Source: Allodiplogaster sudhausi
Lineage: Eukaryota > Nematoda > Chromadorea > Rhabditida > Diplogasteridae
Reading direction: 5' to 3'
DNA length: 64,000 nt
Assembly: GCA_945643635.1 (NCBI GenBank)
Contig: CALZFC010000020.1
Location: forward strand, 2,068,501-2,132,500
The position numbers and the translations under genes are program-made. Shown here piece by piece: positions 33,601-45,500 of the stretch. Within the stretch, counting starts at the first letter, position 1, and each line of letters begins with the position of its first letter. A model generated the notes under the pieces. The model did not search any database, was not told the origin of the DNA, and saw nothing but the letters and a program-made list of their open reading frames with translations.

Positions 33601-34052
33601 GCTGCAGGCGACTGAAAAGTCGAAGGAAAAGCGGGACGATGTCCGCAAGAAGTTCCGCAAGCTCAGCAGCATCGTCGTGAGCTTGATTCATGGGCGGAGC
33701 AACGAAGCAATTCGTTCGTAATTTAAAAAAAATTATTATATGTTATGCTTACGCGAATGAAGTGATGTTCGTGATAATAACTTCCTACATAATTTGTTCG
33801 TAGAAAATTGTTTTTAATATATATCAACAACAACATTTTTGTTGGTTACAGACATACGATGCAGCACCATTTGGTTAATTGCAGAACACTTTGCGTGAGA
33901 GCGTCATTCGCCTTCTCAAAGGACTGGAATTGAGCGTATACAGCAACGCCGAGCGGAAGGCGGAAGAAGCCAGCGAATACGCGGAGAAGGCGAGAGACGC
34001 CGTTGACAAGGCGATCGAGGCTTATAGGAGATCGAAAACATCGAGGCGATAG
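25197..34052 (+). CDS. Protein kinase (C-lobe plus Ser/Thr-rich and coiled-coil tail), 10 exons, N-lobe not seen, possibly decayed
   Basis: Exons: about 25197-25290 (catalytic loop VAHLDVKSENVCL, HxDxKxxN); 25372-25447 (MLIDFGVADVG, DFG motif, then GTPEF); 25651-25741 (MAPEQ...VDIWATGKLV, subdomains VIII-IX); 25835-25886; 25976-26045 (CLQEDDEERPSLADLLTHVF, the subdomain XI Arg); 26136-26197; 32406-32516 and 32652-32868 (Ser/Thr/Pro-rich); 33574-33676 (EKSKEKRDDVRKKFRKLSS, charged helix); and from 33885 (coiled-coil-like). From 25835 on, every join keeps phase, including across the 6.2-kb intron 26198-32405. The catalytic motifs are intact and resemble the STE/MAP3K/WNK-like 'GTPEFMAPE' group. 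I do not see the Gly loop or VAIK Lys upstream. The join between the first two exons is unclear, and the last exon reaches a stop at 34050-34052 while coding-like sequence continues in another frame. So it may be a decaying gene. Confidence 0.6.
26239..26419. mobile_element. Short TIR element (MITE), about 181 bases
   Basis: The ends TGACGGTGCAAACTAAAAAA and (inverse) TTTTTTAGTTTGCACCGTCA are near-perfect inverted repeats of about 27 bases, flanked on both sides by TA (26237-26238 and 26420-26421). The interior is short and non-coding. It lies at the start of the large kinase intron. Confidence 0.8.
27125..27197 (-). other. tRNA-like sequence in the left arm of the Tc1-like foldback
   Basis: Read on the minus strand it has a 7-base acceptor pairing (TGATTGG with CCAATCG, one wobble pair), the A box TGGCGCAGTGG and the B box GTTCGAGCC, both fitting the pol III consensus. 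The anticodon and T stems do not pair, so it is not a functional tRNA. It is more like the head of a tRNA-derived SINE or a tRNA pseudogene. Confidence 0.5.
27862..27937 (+). other. Second type of tRNA-like sequence in the foldback spacer
   Basis: The A-box-like TAGCGCAGTAAGG and the perfect B box GTTCGAATC are spaced as in a tRNA, but acceptor and T stems do not pair convincingly. It differs from the arm copies, so a separate tRNA-derived insertion is possible. Confidence 0.35.
28123..28196 (+). other. tRNA-like sequence in the right arm of the Tc1-like foldback
   Basis: The inverted counterpart of the left-arm copy. Here the acceptor pairing CGATTGG/CCAATCG is fully Watson-Crick, with the same A box TGGCGCAGTGG and B box GTTCGAGCC. 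The stem that would carry the anticodon does not pair, as in the other copy. Confidence 0.5.
29283..29582 (+). repeat. First part of a dispersed/tandem repeat unit (interrupted)
   Basis: It starts ACTAGCGGAGCTATGGGGGG and matches the start of the unit at 31196. The match breaks at about 29583, where a copy of kinase exon sequence begins, and resumes at about 30184. Confidence 0.75.
29583..30182 (+). pseudogene. Duplicated kinase fragment (copy of 25309-25877), inserted in a repeat
   Basis: Almost identical to 25309-25877: it carries the DFG exon, the CT microsatellite intron, the MAPEQ exon, its donor and the following exon up to ATTGAAATGAGCGAC, plus about 20 extra bases near 30092-30114. 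It lacks the catalytic-loop exon and the rest of the C-lobe, so it cannot encode a kinase. About 115 bases of the surrounding repeat are present on both sides (29466-29580 and 30184-30297). Confidence 0.85.
30184..31195 (+). repeat. Repeat unit 1, second part
   Basis: About 1 kb closely matching 31380-32385 (about 90 percent by eye), including the shared stretch ACAAAATAATTCATATCTCG, the segment GGCCACGCCCAC and the end CGCGCAAACCC. No open frame is shared by both copies, so I treat it as non-coding. Confidence 0.75.
31196..32390 (+). repeat. Repeat unit 2, complete (about 1.2 kb)
   Basis: A full copy starting ACTAGCGGAGCTATGGGGGG and ending near GCTAAGTAGG, immediately before the next kinase exon at 32406. 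It is tandem with unit 1. Confidence 0.75.
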
Positions 34053-34701
34053 GAATCCCCGAAACAGCCAAGCAGATTGAAGAAATTAGCCTGCTGCACA
34101 CGGAGTTCATTCGATTGAACAAGAATGCTGTGGCTGCCTGCACTACTGCGAGCCTGAAGATCAAGGAGGGCTCATCGCCGTCGCTGAGTTGTACTCCCCT
34201 TCCCCAGCTTTTCTCCCTTCAACCTCGCCCTGCTCGATCTTCGCTCCATTCTCATTATTTGCACATTGCCTCGTGCCACCTAATGTCATATCGCCGCCAA
34301 CTCACTTCTACTCCATATTGAAACTCCGCCTTACTTGAATACACTGAACTCAGGATAAAAATTTCGATCGTTCCGAGCATTAATGCAGTTTTTGATTAAG
34401 TGGGATGTTTTGGGAACAAAAGAATACACATCTGAAAAATTTCAGCGAATCGAACAATCCAATCCAATCCTTAATTGAGGAAAAATAGTGCGCTTTCAAA
34501 GAAATAGTGCGCTTTCAAAGAAATCTAGTGTTCATCTCCTTTAAATTAGTTAGCATAACGAAATATTCAACTACAGCCAACACTGAGCAAATTTAAATGT
34601 GCTAATGAAATTCTTGAAGCGAGAGACGAGTACATCTTGTAATAAATGCCCCCTCGATCAGCAACATCGATCAACACTAGAGATATATTACTATCAATTA
34701 A

Positions 34702-37510
34702 GAGAGCCTCTCTGTAAGGATCAAGGAGCGCTCCATGGGTGCCTGCCCCGGGGAAAGTGTCGGATTTTGATAACAAAAATTTTATGTGGGGTACCCATGC
34801 GTACTATAAAGAAAATCAGGGGGTCAAATTTGTTATAAAAAAATTTTCTTTGATAGTGCATGCAAAAGTATGGAAAATGCTTAAGTCCCCATAACTTTCT
34901 TCAAACTTAATATTTTTCAAATTTCTTTTTTTCAGAGCATGTGTAATTGGAAAGGGCACAAAAAAGGTATATGACAATTATTTGAAAACTTTCATTTTTA
35001 ACCACTTTTATGCATTTTTATTTTTCAAAAATTGGTTTTTTGGGCACTTCATCTATTTTACGGCACTGGCGGGCGCAAACGAACAGCTGAGAAGAAAGAG
35101 GAGAAAAAATGACACAAGATAACTTTTTATGAAGGAAATCGAAGGATATACATTTTCTCAAATTTTGACTTAAACCTGGTACACCGGCATTTTCGCTAAG
35201 AGACAAAAATCTGTATAATTTTTTGTTGACACTTGTTTTTGAGACAATCTATATGTCATCTTCTTGCCCATTCAATTCTCTACAAAACAGGTCTCTATAA
35301 CGAATCTACATTTTACTCTAGAATTCAGAAAATACAATTTCCTGTTTTTCGATCAAAAATTAAACGGATAATAACTATTGAGACAGTATGTACGGGACAT
35401 ATAGATAACGGGCCTCAACAATGGTGTATATTATTACATAGGTTGAAGAATTCTGTACAACATATCCTCGTTTCATGCGATTTGAAGAATAATTTCCTTT
35501 TTTCGAACAATATAGAAAAATTTCCAGTGCTATATCAACGACCCATGAAGTCGAAAATTCGAGGGTGCGTTTTTTGCAACACAAAATAATGTTATATGGT
35601 GATTTTTGATAAGGAAAACGAATAAGAGATCAATTTACATCCTCGGCTGGAGTTCAATATCTATTTTTTTATACTCTTAATACACGGAAACGTTCATGGC
35701 TCGTATCTCCAGTTAGCTAATTCGGTCGCATTCTTAAGTCTGAGTAATCACTCAAACAACATTACTTCTAAATGAAACTACTTCTCACTAACTAGCCTCA
35801 AGTGATTCTAGGGATATGTTCCCTTACACTAGCCTGACCACCTTAAAAAGCGGCAGCGTAATATTTCAGAGACTGATCTCGAGCGTTAGACATTCCGAAG
35901 CCGGCATTTGCGTGCACATTATCAAATTACGTTCGAGTTAAAAGCTCTCAAAAATTCATTGTCAAATCGGTATACTACCTCCGGAAGCCAATAGAGGTGC
36001 ACAGGTTAGCCGCATGAAGCTGAGTCTTCTGGCTAATAGTGTTCTGGCACGTTCAGCGGATTACATGGGATTACATATAAGAAGTAACGCTGTTCGAACT
36101 GCTGTCCAAAATTTTGAATATGCGGGTAGCACACCGCCTTGTCTTCGAATAACTCCTCGGGCAGAATTTGGTCGCCTGGTGCAGTAGGCGCAAAGATTCC
36201 TTGACTCGAATTCCCTAATCTTATGGTATCAAAGGTGTTAAGTGTTGAAATTCTCGACATGTTCGTCGATGTGGATTTGCGGTTTTGATCCTACGAATAA
36301 TACAGAGAGCTCAACCAATGACTTGAGACCAGAAAGGATAACGCTGAAGATTTCACACACATACATGGTCTTACAGTTCTTTTTATTTTACGCATGAAAG
36401 CTAATTTTTCAAGTTGTAAATCTATCCCGTGAATATCTTTTCAAACTTGTCAGCAAGTACAAAATCAATTCAATTTCTATTCGTGTTCAAATCAAGGATC
36501 TCGCGAGCGAATTCTGAGTAATCCATCTTTGTAATAAGGGTATTAAAACAGTATTAAAGGGAAGCCTAGGAAATGAATAGGCATCTTATTCGTTTTCCTT
36601 TTCAAAAATCACCACATAACATTATTTTGTGTTGCAAAAAATGCACCCTCGCATTTTCGACTTCATGGGTCGTTGATATGGCACTGGAAATTTTTCTATA
36701 TTGTTCGAAAAAAGGAAATGTATATCCTTCAAATCGCATGAAACGAGGATATGTTGTACAGAATTCTTCAACCGATGTAATAATATACACCATTGTTGCC
36801 GCCCGTTATCTATATGGCCCGTACATACTGTCTCAATAGTTATTATCCGTTTAATTTTTGATCGAAAAACAGGAAATTGTATTTTCTGAATTCTAGAGTA
36901 AAATGTAGATTCGTTATAGAGACCTGTTTTGTAGAGAATTGAATGGGCAATAAGATGACATATAGATTGTCTCAAAAACAAGTGTCAACAAAAACTTATA
37001 CAGATTTTTGTCTCTTAGCGAAAATGCCGGTGTACCAGGTTTAAGTCAAAATTTGAGAAAATGTTTATCCTTCGATTTCCTTCATAAAAACTTAGCTTAT
37101 GTCATTTTTTCTCCTCTTTCTTCTCTGCTGTTCGTTTGCGCCCGCCCGAGCCGTAAAATAGATGAAGTGCCCAAAAAACCAATTTTTGAAAAATAAAAAT
37201 GCATAAAAGTGGTTAAAAATGAAAGTTTTCAAATAATTGTCATATACCTTTTTTGTGCCCTTTTTTTTCTTTACAATTACACATGCACTGAAAAAAAGAA
37301 ATTTGAAAAATATTAAGTTTGAAGAAAGTTATGGGGACTTAAGCATTTTCCATACTTTTGCATGCACTATCAAAGAAAAAATTTTTATAACAATTTGACC
37401 CCCTGATTTTCTTTATAGTACGCATGGGTACCCCACATAAAAGTTTGGTTAGCAAAATCCGACACTTTCCCCCGGGGCAGGGCCACCTTGGCCCTTACAG
37501 AGAGGCTCTC
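34702..37510. mobile_element. Foldback element flanked by TTAA, arms of about 900 bases
   Basis: It starts GAGAGCCTCTCTGTAAGG and ends with the inverse CCTTACAGAGAGGCTCTC, and TTAA lies on both sides (34698-34701 and 37511-37514). Arms about 34702-35600 and 36605-37510 are inverted copies at roughly 90-95 percent identity; the spacer is about 1 kb. TTAA target duplications are typical of piggyBac-type elements. No transposase is recognised. The open frames inside the arms (for example 35233-35589 and its mirror 36622-36981) are the same sequence read in the two arms. Confidence 0.75.
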
Positions 37511-37514
37511 TTAA

Positions 37515-39819
37515 TAAGATCGCAGTTAAATCTTACCATGTCCACTGAAATACTGAACGATTTTATCTTCAAGCTTTCACTTGTTTTCTCGTACTTTTAC
37601 TTTTCTCTTCGTGACAAAAGCAATGCACATTTAAGGAATCAATAATGGATTCTTGCCAGCATTCTTCTTCATTCCTACTGCAGTCTTCAGCGACACTTGG
37701 TTGGGTTCCTTCGCAACATTCGCTTTTCTTCATTTTTCGCTCCAGTGAAATTTCTCTAATATGAAAATTTATTTATTCGCGTACATATAGATAAAACAGC
37801 TAGTAATACACGATTTCTTCAAGTACTTACAAAAAGGTTTTTTTGAATTTTGAAAGTTAAGCTTGCCCTTGTTTTACCTGCTAACAGGAGTGTTTTAATT
37901 TCCTAATCAACGTTTTCGATTGCGAGTGCACCCGTAATATACGTTTATTTCACATGAGTTACTTTTCATCTCCTCGTCATCCCAACTTCCTGGCCAGTTT
38001 CCCTGGCATCCCCGACAACGCGCGGGCCTCTCTGCTTCGCTATGTCCGATGTGGACTCTCTTCTTCTCTGCGCCCTCTGCTCTCTTCTTGTTATTTCGCC
38101 TTCTCACGCTCTCACTGATTTACCTATGCAGCAAGAAGAAAGGAAGAAGATAGATATTTACTTATAGTACAAGTTTTATTGGAAAAATGTATTTAAAAAA
38201 AGTTAGATTGAAAAGTGGATCCATGCAAAGTCACCGTGCATTTTATCGTTTAAGGATAGCACCCTCTACACAATACATGTATGTATGATATTATCGATGC
38301 AGTTCTCTTGATTCCAGCAGGATTCTAACAGTGAGCCTGCTTTATCAGTATTAATTCAATGGGAAAGAGAAGTGATGTCTTTAGAATCGCATTCGGTGCA
38401 TGAGGAATGCACTCTGCGATTAGAGGCCGAGAGAGAAAGCGATGGAGAGAGAGAGAGAGAGAGAGATGAGAGAGAGAGGTGCTATGCATGCTGAACCAAC
38501 TCTCTTTCTTGTTCAGCCCCATCTACTTTGTGGTCCTGGGAGATGGCAAAGGAAACGATAATGGAAAGAAGCATGAAAGAAGCACAAAATTGCTTCAAAG
38601 ACAATAAAATTTTTACACCTCCCGGTGACAAAGGCGCGACCATATCAATCTTCTCTCCCCCTTCTCCCCTCCCCTTCAGTCGGTTATCATTCAATGATAT
38701 CTTCTGTGTCGTAACTCGGAAAGACCCTCCCATAAATGAATAGTTGTAATGGAGTTGTGTTGAATGCATCGGTCATCTTGTTTATTAATTTATTTGGTTG
38801 CACCTCAAGCTCAGTTACTCCTCCGCCGACTGCGGCTACCAGCACCTCGACCTCAAGTAGCTCTATTCTGGGAATGTTGACTATTTGTTGAGAGGGGTTG
38901 CTCTTATCTCGGCAGTCAGCAGCCGTGAGCGGCTAGGTCCGTCTGGGCAGCGAGTGATAGTGTAAACAACCGCGCAGTATACCGATTTGGGGCGTCAACA
39001 AAGACTTGAATTTCCTTGCTCGAGATTTCCAAGGGATCCGGAACGACTTGTCAAGAGAGAAGCTTGTTAACAGTTGTTCTAGGAGTCGTTGAGCAGTGTT
39101 CACCAGTAAAGTATATATGCACGAATTCTTAAAATTGGTTACGGCATAGAAATTTTTTACTCTCTTCTCCGCTTCCTGGTTTATCTGCAGCCGTGTTCTC
39201 TTATTCTTTGAGCAAATGAAAGTGCTAGAAGTGAGCCCCTTCTACTTTGTGGCCATGGGAGATGGCAAGGGAAAGAAGGAACGCTAATGGAAAGAAGCAC
39301 GAACGACAGGTGATTCAAAGACAAGGAAATGTTCGCATCTCCCCGTGAGTCGGGCTCTCTCTGTTCCCTTCCCCTTCCATCCACAATGGTCAGATATCCC
39401 TCAGTGATTTCTTCTGCGTCCTACCTCCCGAAGACCCTTTGATAAATGAATAGTTGTAATACAGTTGTGTTGAATGAGAAGGTCGTCCGTCTCCTTCTCA
39501 CCCTCCTCACATCCACTTATCTGCTTGGTCGTCTTCTCACCGTTTTGGCACCCCCCCCCCAACTCTGGGTTTAAAAAATATTTGCAAAGAATTCGCGCAC
39601 TGTAAGAAAGTTTTCAAAGCTCTATAGAGTAGGTTTTGATTTTTCACAATAAGAATTGAAATGCTTCTTGGTTACCAATCTTCTCCTCAAGCATTTCCTA
39701 ATTTTTTTAAATCTTTTTTTAATCGCTAAATCTATCAAATATTATATGCTATTTGCCGCCACATCATTCTTGATGTATGAATAAATAAATAAATAAAAAC
39801 AACACCCTTCGCAGATCCA
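37515..39819. other. Intergenic region with a direct repeat
   Basis: No gene is supported. A GA tract lies at about 38440-38480. Two diverged direct copies of about 240 bases lie at about 38515-38760 and 39235-39475 (shared TCTACTTTGTGG, GGAGATGGCAA, AATGGAAAGAAGCA, ATAAATGAATAGTTGTAAT). A C run is at about 39550. Confidence 0.55.
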
Positions 39820-41792
39820 ATGCGCAATGCACGACAATTCAACCTGCTGATTCTCTTGTTGAACACCGCTCATCGCATTCTTGCAACCCCAGAAGGCGTA
39901 TTGAAATCTAAATAATATATATTATAGTAATTTAAAATCTATCTTTAAAAAACATAAAATTGAATTTCCACTTAAAGCTCATTAAGGCTAAGCGTGTCGT
40001 GGCTTCGGTTTCGTCGTCATGCGTTCGGCATTATGCGAAATTTCCCGACTCCAAGGAGGCTCGCCATCGACTACAGCAGATTCCACGGACGACATTCGCG
40101 CAGTGCCAGAGACTCTGCGATGAGGTGTACTATCTTGGGAGAAGTTCGTCTGGGGAGCCCAAATGGGCCTATACATTCGTTTAAACTTGGGCGATCAACG
40201 AAATATATGTGAGATTTTAAATTACCGCTGCAGTCTGCATTTTCATTCACACTATTTTCACCTGCGAAATGGCACACGAGAATGAGAGTGCGTACTCGCA
40301 CGGTGAACGCGGTAATTTTGTATTAATTGCGAACGGTGAACATCATCCATTAAGCTAGAAAAGAGTTAAGAAGTCTTTCTCCTTGACAGAGGGCAGACTG
40401 CGAAGGCTTCGCTTACGGCGAAGAGAAGAGCCTCTGTGCGCTTGTTGGCGAGATCGCTTCCTCGCCCAAGCAGTGCTCGATTCCGACTACTCTGCACATC
40501 AAGGTGCAATCATAGTTTTCAAACGTTTGTCGACTCCTAAGTACTCTTGTTAATGTATTTCTCTTTAATCAACTGATCATCTAAAAGTAAATGTGCACAT
40601 GGTCAGGGCGGTATCGTTTGCTCCACAACGACCTTATCCACCTCGACCTCAACTAATCCTCCACCGACTACGACCTCCAGCACCTCGACCTCAACTACCC
40701 CTCCACCGACTTCGACATCCAGCACCTCGACCTCAACTACCCCTCCACCGACTTCGACCTCCAGCACCGCGACCTCAACTAGTCCTCCAACCACAACGAC
40801 CTCCAGCACCTTAACCTCAACTAGCCCTCCAACCACAACGGCATCCAGCACCTCGACCTCAAATACTCCTCCACCGACTACGACCTCCAGCACCTCAACC
40901 TCAACTAGCCCTCCAACCACAACGACCTCCAGCACCTCAACTTCAACTAGCCCTCCAACCACAACGACATCCAGCACCTCGACCGCAACTACTCCTCCAC
41001 CGACTACGACCACCAGCACTTCGATCCCAACGACCACGACAGCGACAACAACGCTTCAAAAAATCTCGCCCGTCTTCATAAAGCTCTGTGGAACGCACCG
41101 AAGCGACAAGCTGGCACACTATTATTTCACGGAAGAAGGAGAAGAAGATTCCTCCTTTAATGCGATTATGAATGGCGATCCCGGATACTCTGGATGTAAT
41201 TTTTTTTTTTATATCACAAATATCCGATTTCTCCCCCTATCTCTGTCTCTCTCTCTCTCTATCCTTCAATCCTCGTTCACTTTCAAACTCTCAACTCTCT
41301 TTGGGCCTTACTGCGTCCACATGGTGCCCTGTTGGTGAGCTAACTATTTTTTTAAAATAATTATTGTACCCCGTGCAGATATTTATTTGGCAAACATGTC
41401 GACAACAATGACCGTTTCTGGCTGTGGAACTCCCCTCGTCGTCCTGAACAGGCAGGCCGTGGAAGGCCAGACAAGTACATTATCAGTTTTTGAAGAGCCT
41501 ATGTTTTTCCCTTCTTTAAGGTGCATTCATGGTCTTTTGTACGCCCGGCGATGAAGGACACACAATTCTTGGCTATGTGGCCAAAAACAGCGGAGATTGC
41601 GGCGCGACGATGGAGTTCAAAGAATACAAAAAGGGCAATGGTCAGGTTTCGTGAATGTTTTATGTTTATTTAAAAACTGTTCACTTAAAAATTAACAAAC
41701 TCATTTTAGACTATTTTGTTACGGGACCCGACGAAGAACCACCTCAAGAATACGAGTTGTACACCACCTTCTACGCGTGGCCTGTTCATTAG
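39820..41792 (+). CDS. Secreted PAN-like, Thr/Ser/Pro-rich (mucin-like) protein, 6 exons
   Basis: Exon 1 (39820-39897) encodes a signal peptide (MRNARQFNLLILLLNTAHRI). Exon 2 (about 39980-40179) and exon 3 (about 40389-40503) together carry five cysteines: CVRHYAKF, CQRLCDEVYYLG, DCEGFAYGEEKSLCALVG. This order resembles a PAN/apple domain. Exon 4 (40608-41195) starts GGIVCSTTT, contains a 14-residue repeat of the type STTPPPTSTSSTST about nine times, then KLCGTHRSDKLAHYYF. Exons 5 (41387-41478) and 6 (41520-41643) encode SGCGTPLVVLN and FMVFCTPGDEGH...SGDCGATMEF. The last exon (41710-41792) ends FYAWPVH. Phases agree at every join; the exon 2 donor (GTTTAA) is weak. AATAAA is at 41815-41820. 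Likely an extracellular surface or secreted adhesion protein. Confidence 0.75.
40630..41040 (+). repeat. 42-bp coding minisatellite (Ser/Thr/Pro-rich, about nine copies)
   Basis: Units of 42 bases encoding 14 residues (CCTCCACCGACTACGACCTC type) follow head to tail, with variants alternating PPPTTT and PPTTTT. The length is a multiple of three throughout, so copy number can vary without frame loss. Confidence 0.85.
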
Positions 41793-42548
41793 CAACGAAC
41801 AAATGAAGCGTGCAAATAAAGCTAAATGCATGCTTTCGGAGCATCCTGTTTAATTTCTGCCTCTCGCTCTCTCTTTCTTTATCGCTTCATCCTCCATCTC
41901 ATTTCATTCTCAAATAATTTTTTTGGCTACCCGAATCCATAGATGCCATGGAAGATATTTATTGTTGTTGTTCTCTGCTTACAACAATCAAACTCCCGAA
42001 ATGACGAATAGAAGCAGAAGTGAAGAAGAAAAAATTTTTTTATTTGGAACTGTCAGAGAGTCTTATTGTTGAGATCTTATTTCTTCAGAGAACTTCGAGT
42101 GAGGAGATCATCCCCATTCAGGAGACCTTTCGTGAGAACACCCCTTTGTGCTCACACTCTTTACATTTTGTTTGTGATCAGCTGCCCTCTCTCTCTCTCT
42201 TCTCTCTTCTTTCTCTCGACTCTCTAATCCCACATTTTCTCTTCATCTCTTCATTGCTTAAAGTATGCTGTTCTGCAATAAAAAACTACACTTTCTACTC
42301 TTATTCTTTTTTGCTACATATAATCTTCCACAACGAGACCATTCACACTAGGGCACCTTTAAATATCAGTACGAAGATATTTTTTGATGTTTTCTTTCTT
42401 TACTTCTTTCAGGGGTTCTCTTCATCGGAGTCAAGAAAAAATTGTATTCTTTGTCATAAACGTTAAAAAAAACCTGTAGAAATGTACAGCACAAGTTTTC
42501 ATATATGTCTATGATACAATACCGATCGATAATTTCTTCCATGCCATT
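41793..42548. other. Intergenic region between convergent genes
   Basis: Only the polyadenylation region of the PAN-like gene and CT-rich sequence (about 42185-42250) are seen; the open frame at 42020-42466 is AT-rich and unsupported. Confidence 0.5.
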
Positions 42549-45500
42549 TCACGCGAGTGCCGTGAACGCGAGCGGTTGCTCATGCGGCATGGCGACGAGG
42601 CCGACTCGGCGGCGCAGATCGAGCGGGCGGCCGGACGCCGGCGCCACCGAGAAGCGTTGCACGAGCGACGCGAGCACCAGGAAGAGCTCCATCCGCGCGA
42701 GTCCCTGACAAGAATCAAAAGATATCAAAGTATAAGCACATGGCGAAAAAAGCTCACTGAGAGTATATTTAAAAGTAGACGAAAAATGGCTTACAGTGGG
42801 TTTTGGTGAGTAGTACAAATCAATATAGTCAAAAAATGAAAAAAAAAATGTTTTAAATAATAAGAAATAGCCCACCTCGCCAGCGCACTGTCGGCGTCCC
42901 ATGGAAAAAGCAACCATCTGCTCGACGGCATCCTGAGGAAGTGCTATTTTAAGGACTCAATGTGTATAATGATAACAAAAGGGACAATTCTTGATTGTCC
43001 TAAATGTTCATTTGCAATTGTGCACTAACAATAAGAATGTAGTGCGCTCTTTCAGTGTGCATACATATGTACGTGCACGTCATTATTATACTGTCAAACA
43101 TGCTTGCTCTATTATGAAGACGGATCTAAATGCATTTAAATATATAGTAAATAAGAGAGCGTTACTCTTTCATTCAGTGTTCTCACTTTATCCGTCGTTT
43201 TGCCGTCGGGAAGCAGGAATCGCTCGGGCCGAAAGGCTTCGGGCGCGTCGTTAGCGAAGAGTTTCGATCGCCCGAGAACATGGTAGATCTGGCCGATGAC
43301 GAAGGAGTTTGCCGGAATCACGTGTTCTCTGACCTGAGGAACAACTCGTCAAATAGTTTCTGTCTTCTTGTCAAGCCTTCTCTCTTTCCCTCTCACTCTC
43401 TCATTGTCGTCTCTTTCACTCTCACTCTCGCACTCATTTCTCGCTCTCTCTCGCTTTTCTCTCTCTCCCTCTGGTCTCCCACTCTTCCTAGTCTCTTTCT
43501 CTCGCGTTGGCCTTTTCAAAAAAGACAAAAAGCGTTTACTCGCGCTCTGCCTGACAGAATGAAGGCACATAATTGAAATGTTGGTCATGCTAAAAAAAAA
43601 CCTTAATTTCTGCGGTCGCGCGCCGAATAAGATTGACAGGAACGATGTTGGCGATTCGAAGGGTCTCGAGGACGGCGGCGTGCGTGTAGGGAAGCTGCGG
43701 CCGGTCGGACATGGCCACGAAGCGGTGGCGGAAAACGGCGGCGTCGATCTCAGCGCGCATCTTTTCCTGTTATTAAAATGAGAAAGGGAATACGTCTAGA
43801 GCCGCAATGAGTCGCATTCAAGTATGCAACGAGCTGAGCCGAGCTTAAATGTAAATGAGAGAGAAAAAGCACTTCTTAATGACGTTCTGAGGATTCGTGT
43901 ATGTCTGTGAACACTTTCTGCCGTGTTCTCTTCTTATATTGAACCAACTGCTCCACCCAGTTATCTTAATTGCTAGGGTGCTAACTTGAACTTTGGGATA
44001 CGCCGCGAGGTAGAGAAGCGCCCATCGAAGCGCCGTGGAAGTCGTCTCGCTGCCGGCCAAGAAGAAGTCGAGACAGACCGAGAGCATCTCGTGCTCGCTC
44101 AACTCAGTTTTCCATGTTCTTATTATTTTCTTCTTTATTTTCATTTATTACAATATTTAAAGAGATTAGCGGGTGCTTTTTTGAGACAGTTCATTAAATA
44201 AAACTAGCAAAATTTTGAATCGGTTGCTTACTGGATGTGAGTTTTGTTAATCATATTGATTTTTGGAGGAAGGGAATAATACAAAACAAACCTGAGCGCG
44301 GGATTCTTGAGTGACCTTTGCATGTACGCATGCACGAAGCACTCCGGCTCGTGCTCCGGATCGAATGACTTCATTATCGATTGAATGTCCTCGTGGACAT
44401 GGTCGACGAGCTGATGTGTGTGGGAAGAGTGATTATAATCACTCTTGTCATTTAAGAATCTATGATTGTTAAAAGATAAAATGATTTTATCTTATTGTTT
44501 GCACTTACAATAAAAATAATTACTATAATTACTACGAATATATTCGTATATACATAAGTACGAAATGGAAACGAGAGCATACTTTTTGCTTGTAGCTGAG
44601 AAAGCGGCCGACCGCGAAGTGACTGAGAAGAGGCGCGCACGTAATCCAAGGAAAGGAATAGCAGAGGAAGCCGAGCAGGTTGCTCCGCAGGTTTTCCAGC
44701 TGCAATCATGTCTTCATTGTTGAGCTTCAATTTATTATATTACTTTTCGTATGTATTTTTTGTCTGTGTATCATAGAAAAGTTTTAGAGCCATGACTTTG
44801 TTTTTCTTTGTTAATATAATATACATTATAAAATATATATTTTTTTTAAGTTATTAACGAGATTATGCTCATAATGTGTACCTGGTAGTTGAAGAGCTTG
44901 ATGAAGCGTACGAGCCGGTCGCTCTCGTCGTATTTGTAGTGGAAGCCGAAGAGGACGTTGTTGATGATGTTCACGACGAGAATCTGAAGCGGCCAGCGAA
45001 GCTCGAGCTCGCTCTTCTCGCCGACCAGAGAAGAGAGATGCGCGAAAAACTCTTCGAGCGAATCGTGCACCTGGGAAGGAGAGGAAATTTAGAACATCAT
45101 GAAATCTTTATTTGCAATCTCTGTTGTGAACCTACAGGCGGAATGCTATGGACAACAGAAGAGTTGTCTCATATAAATTGACTGTGTCATGCATGATTTA
45201 TTCATGGACGATCGATCGATTATTTATTGGATGGATTGAAATACGGTAAATCTCTCATGGAAGAGGCGCCCTTGTAAAATTGAGGAGTGCTCAACTTCCA
45301 ACAAGTGTATTACTCATTCGCTACATGTATACATCGTTGTCTTTGTCTCTTGGAGACTCAATCCCCTGACCCGTCTCTCCATGACGCCCTTGCCCATGCC
45401 CGAGTCGCGCAGGATGTGCAGAGCGGCGCGTCGCTGCTCGCGCCAGTTGTCGCCGTCGTTGAAGATGACGCCGCCGTTGGGCCGCGCCATGAACGCCGTG

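Noticed and set aside
36033..36260. 75-codon minus-strand frame in the spacer of the TTAA foldback
   Set aside because: Too short, no transposase motif, and no matching splice sites.
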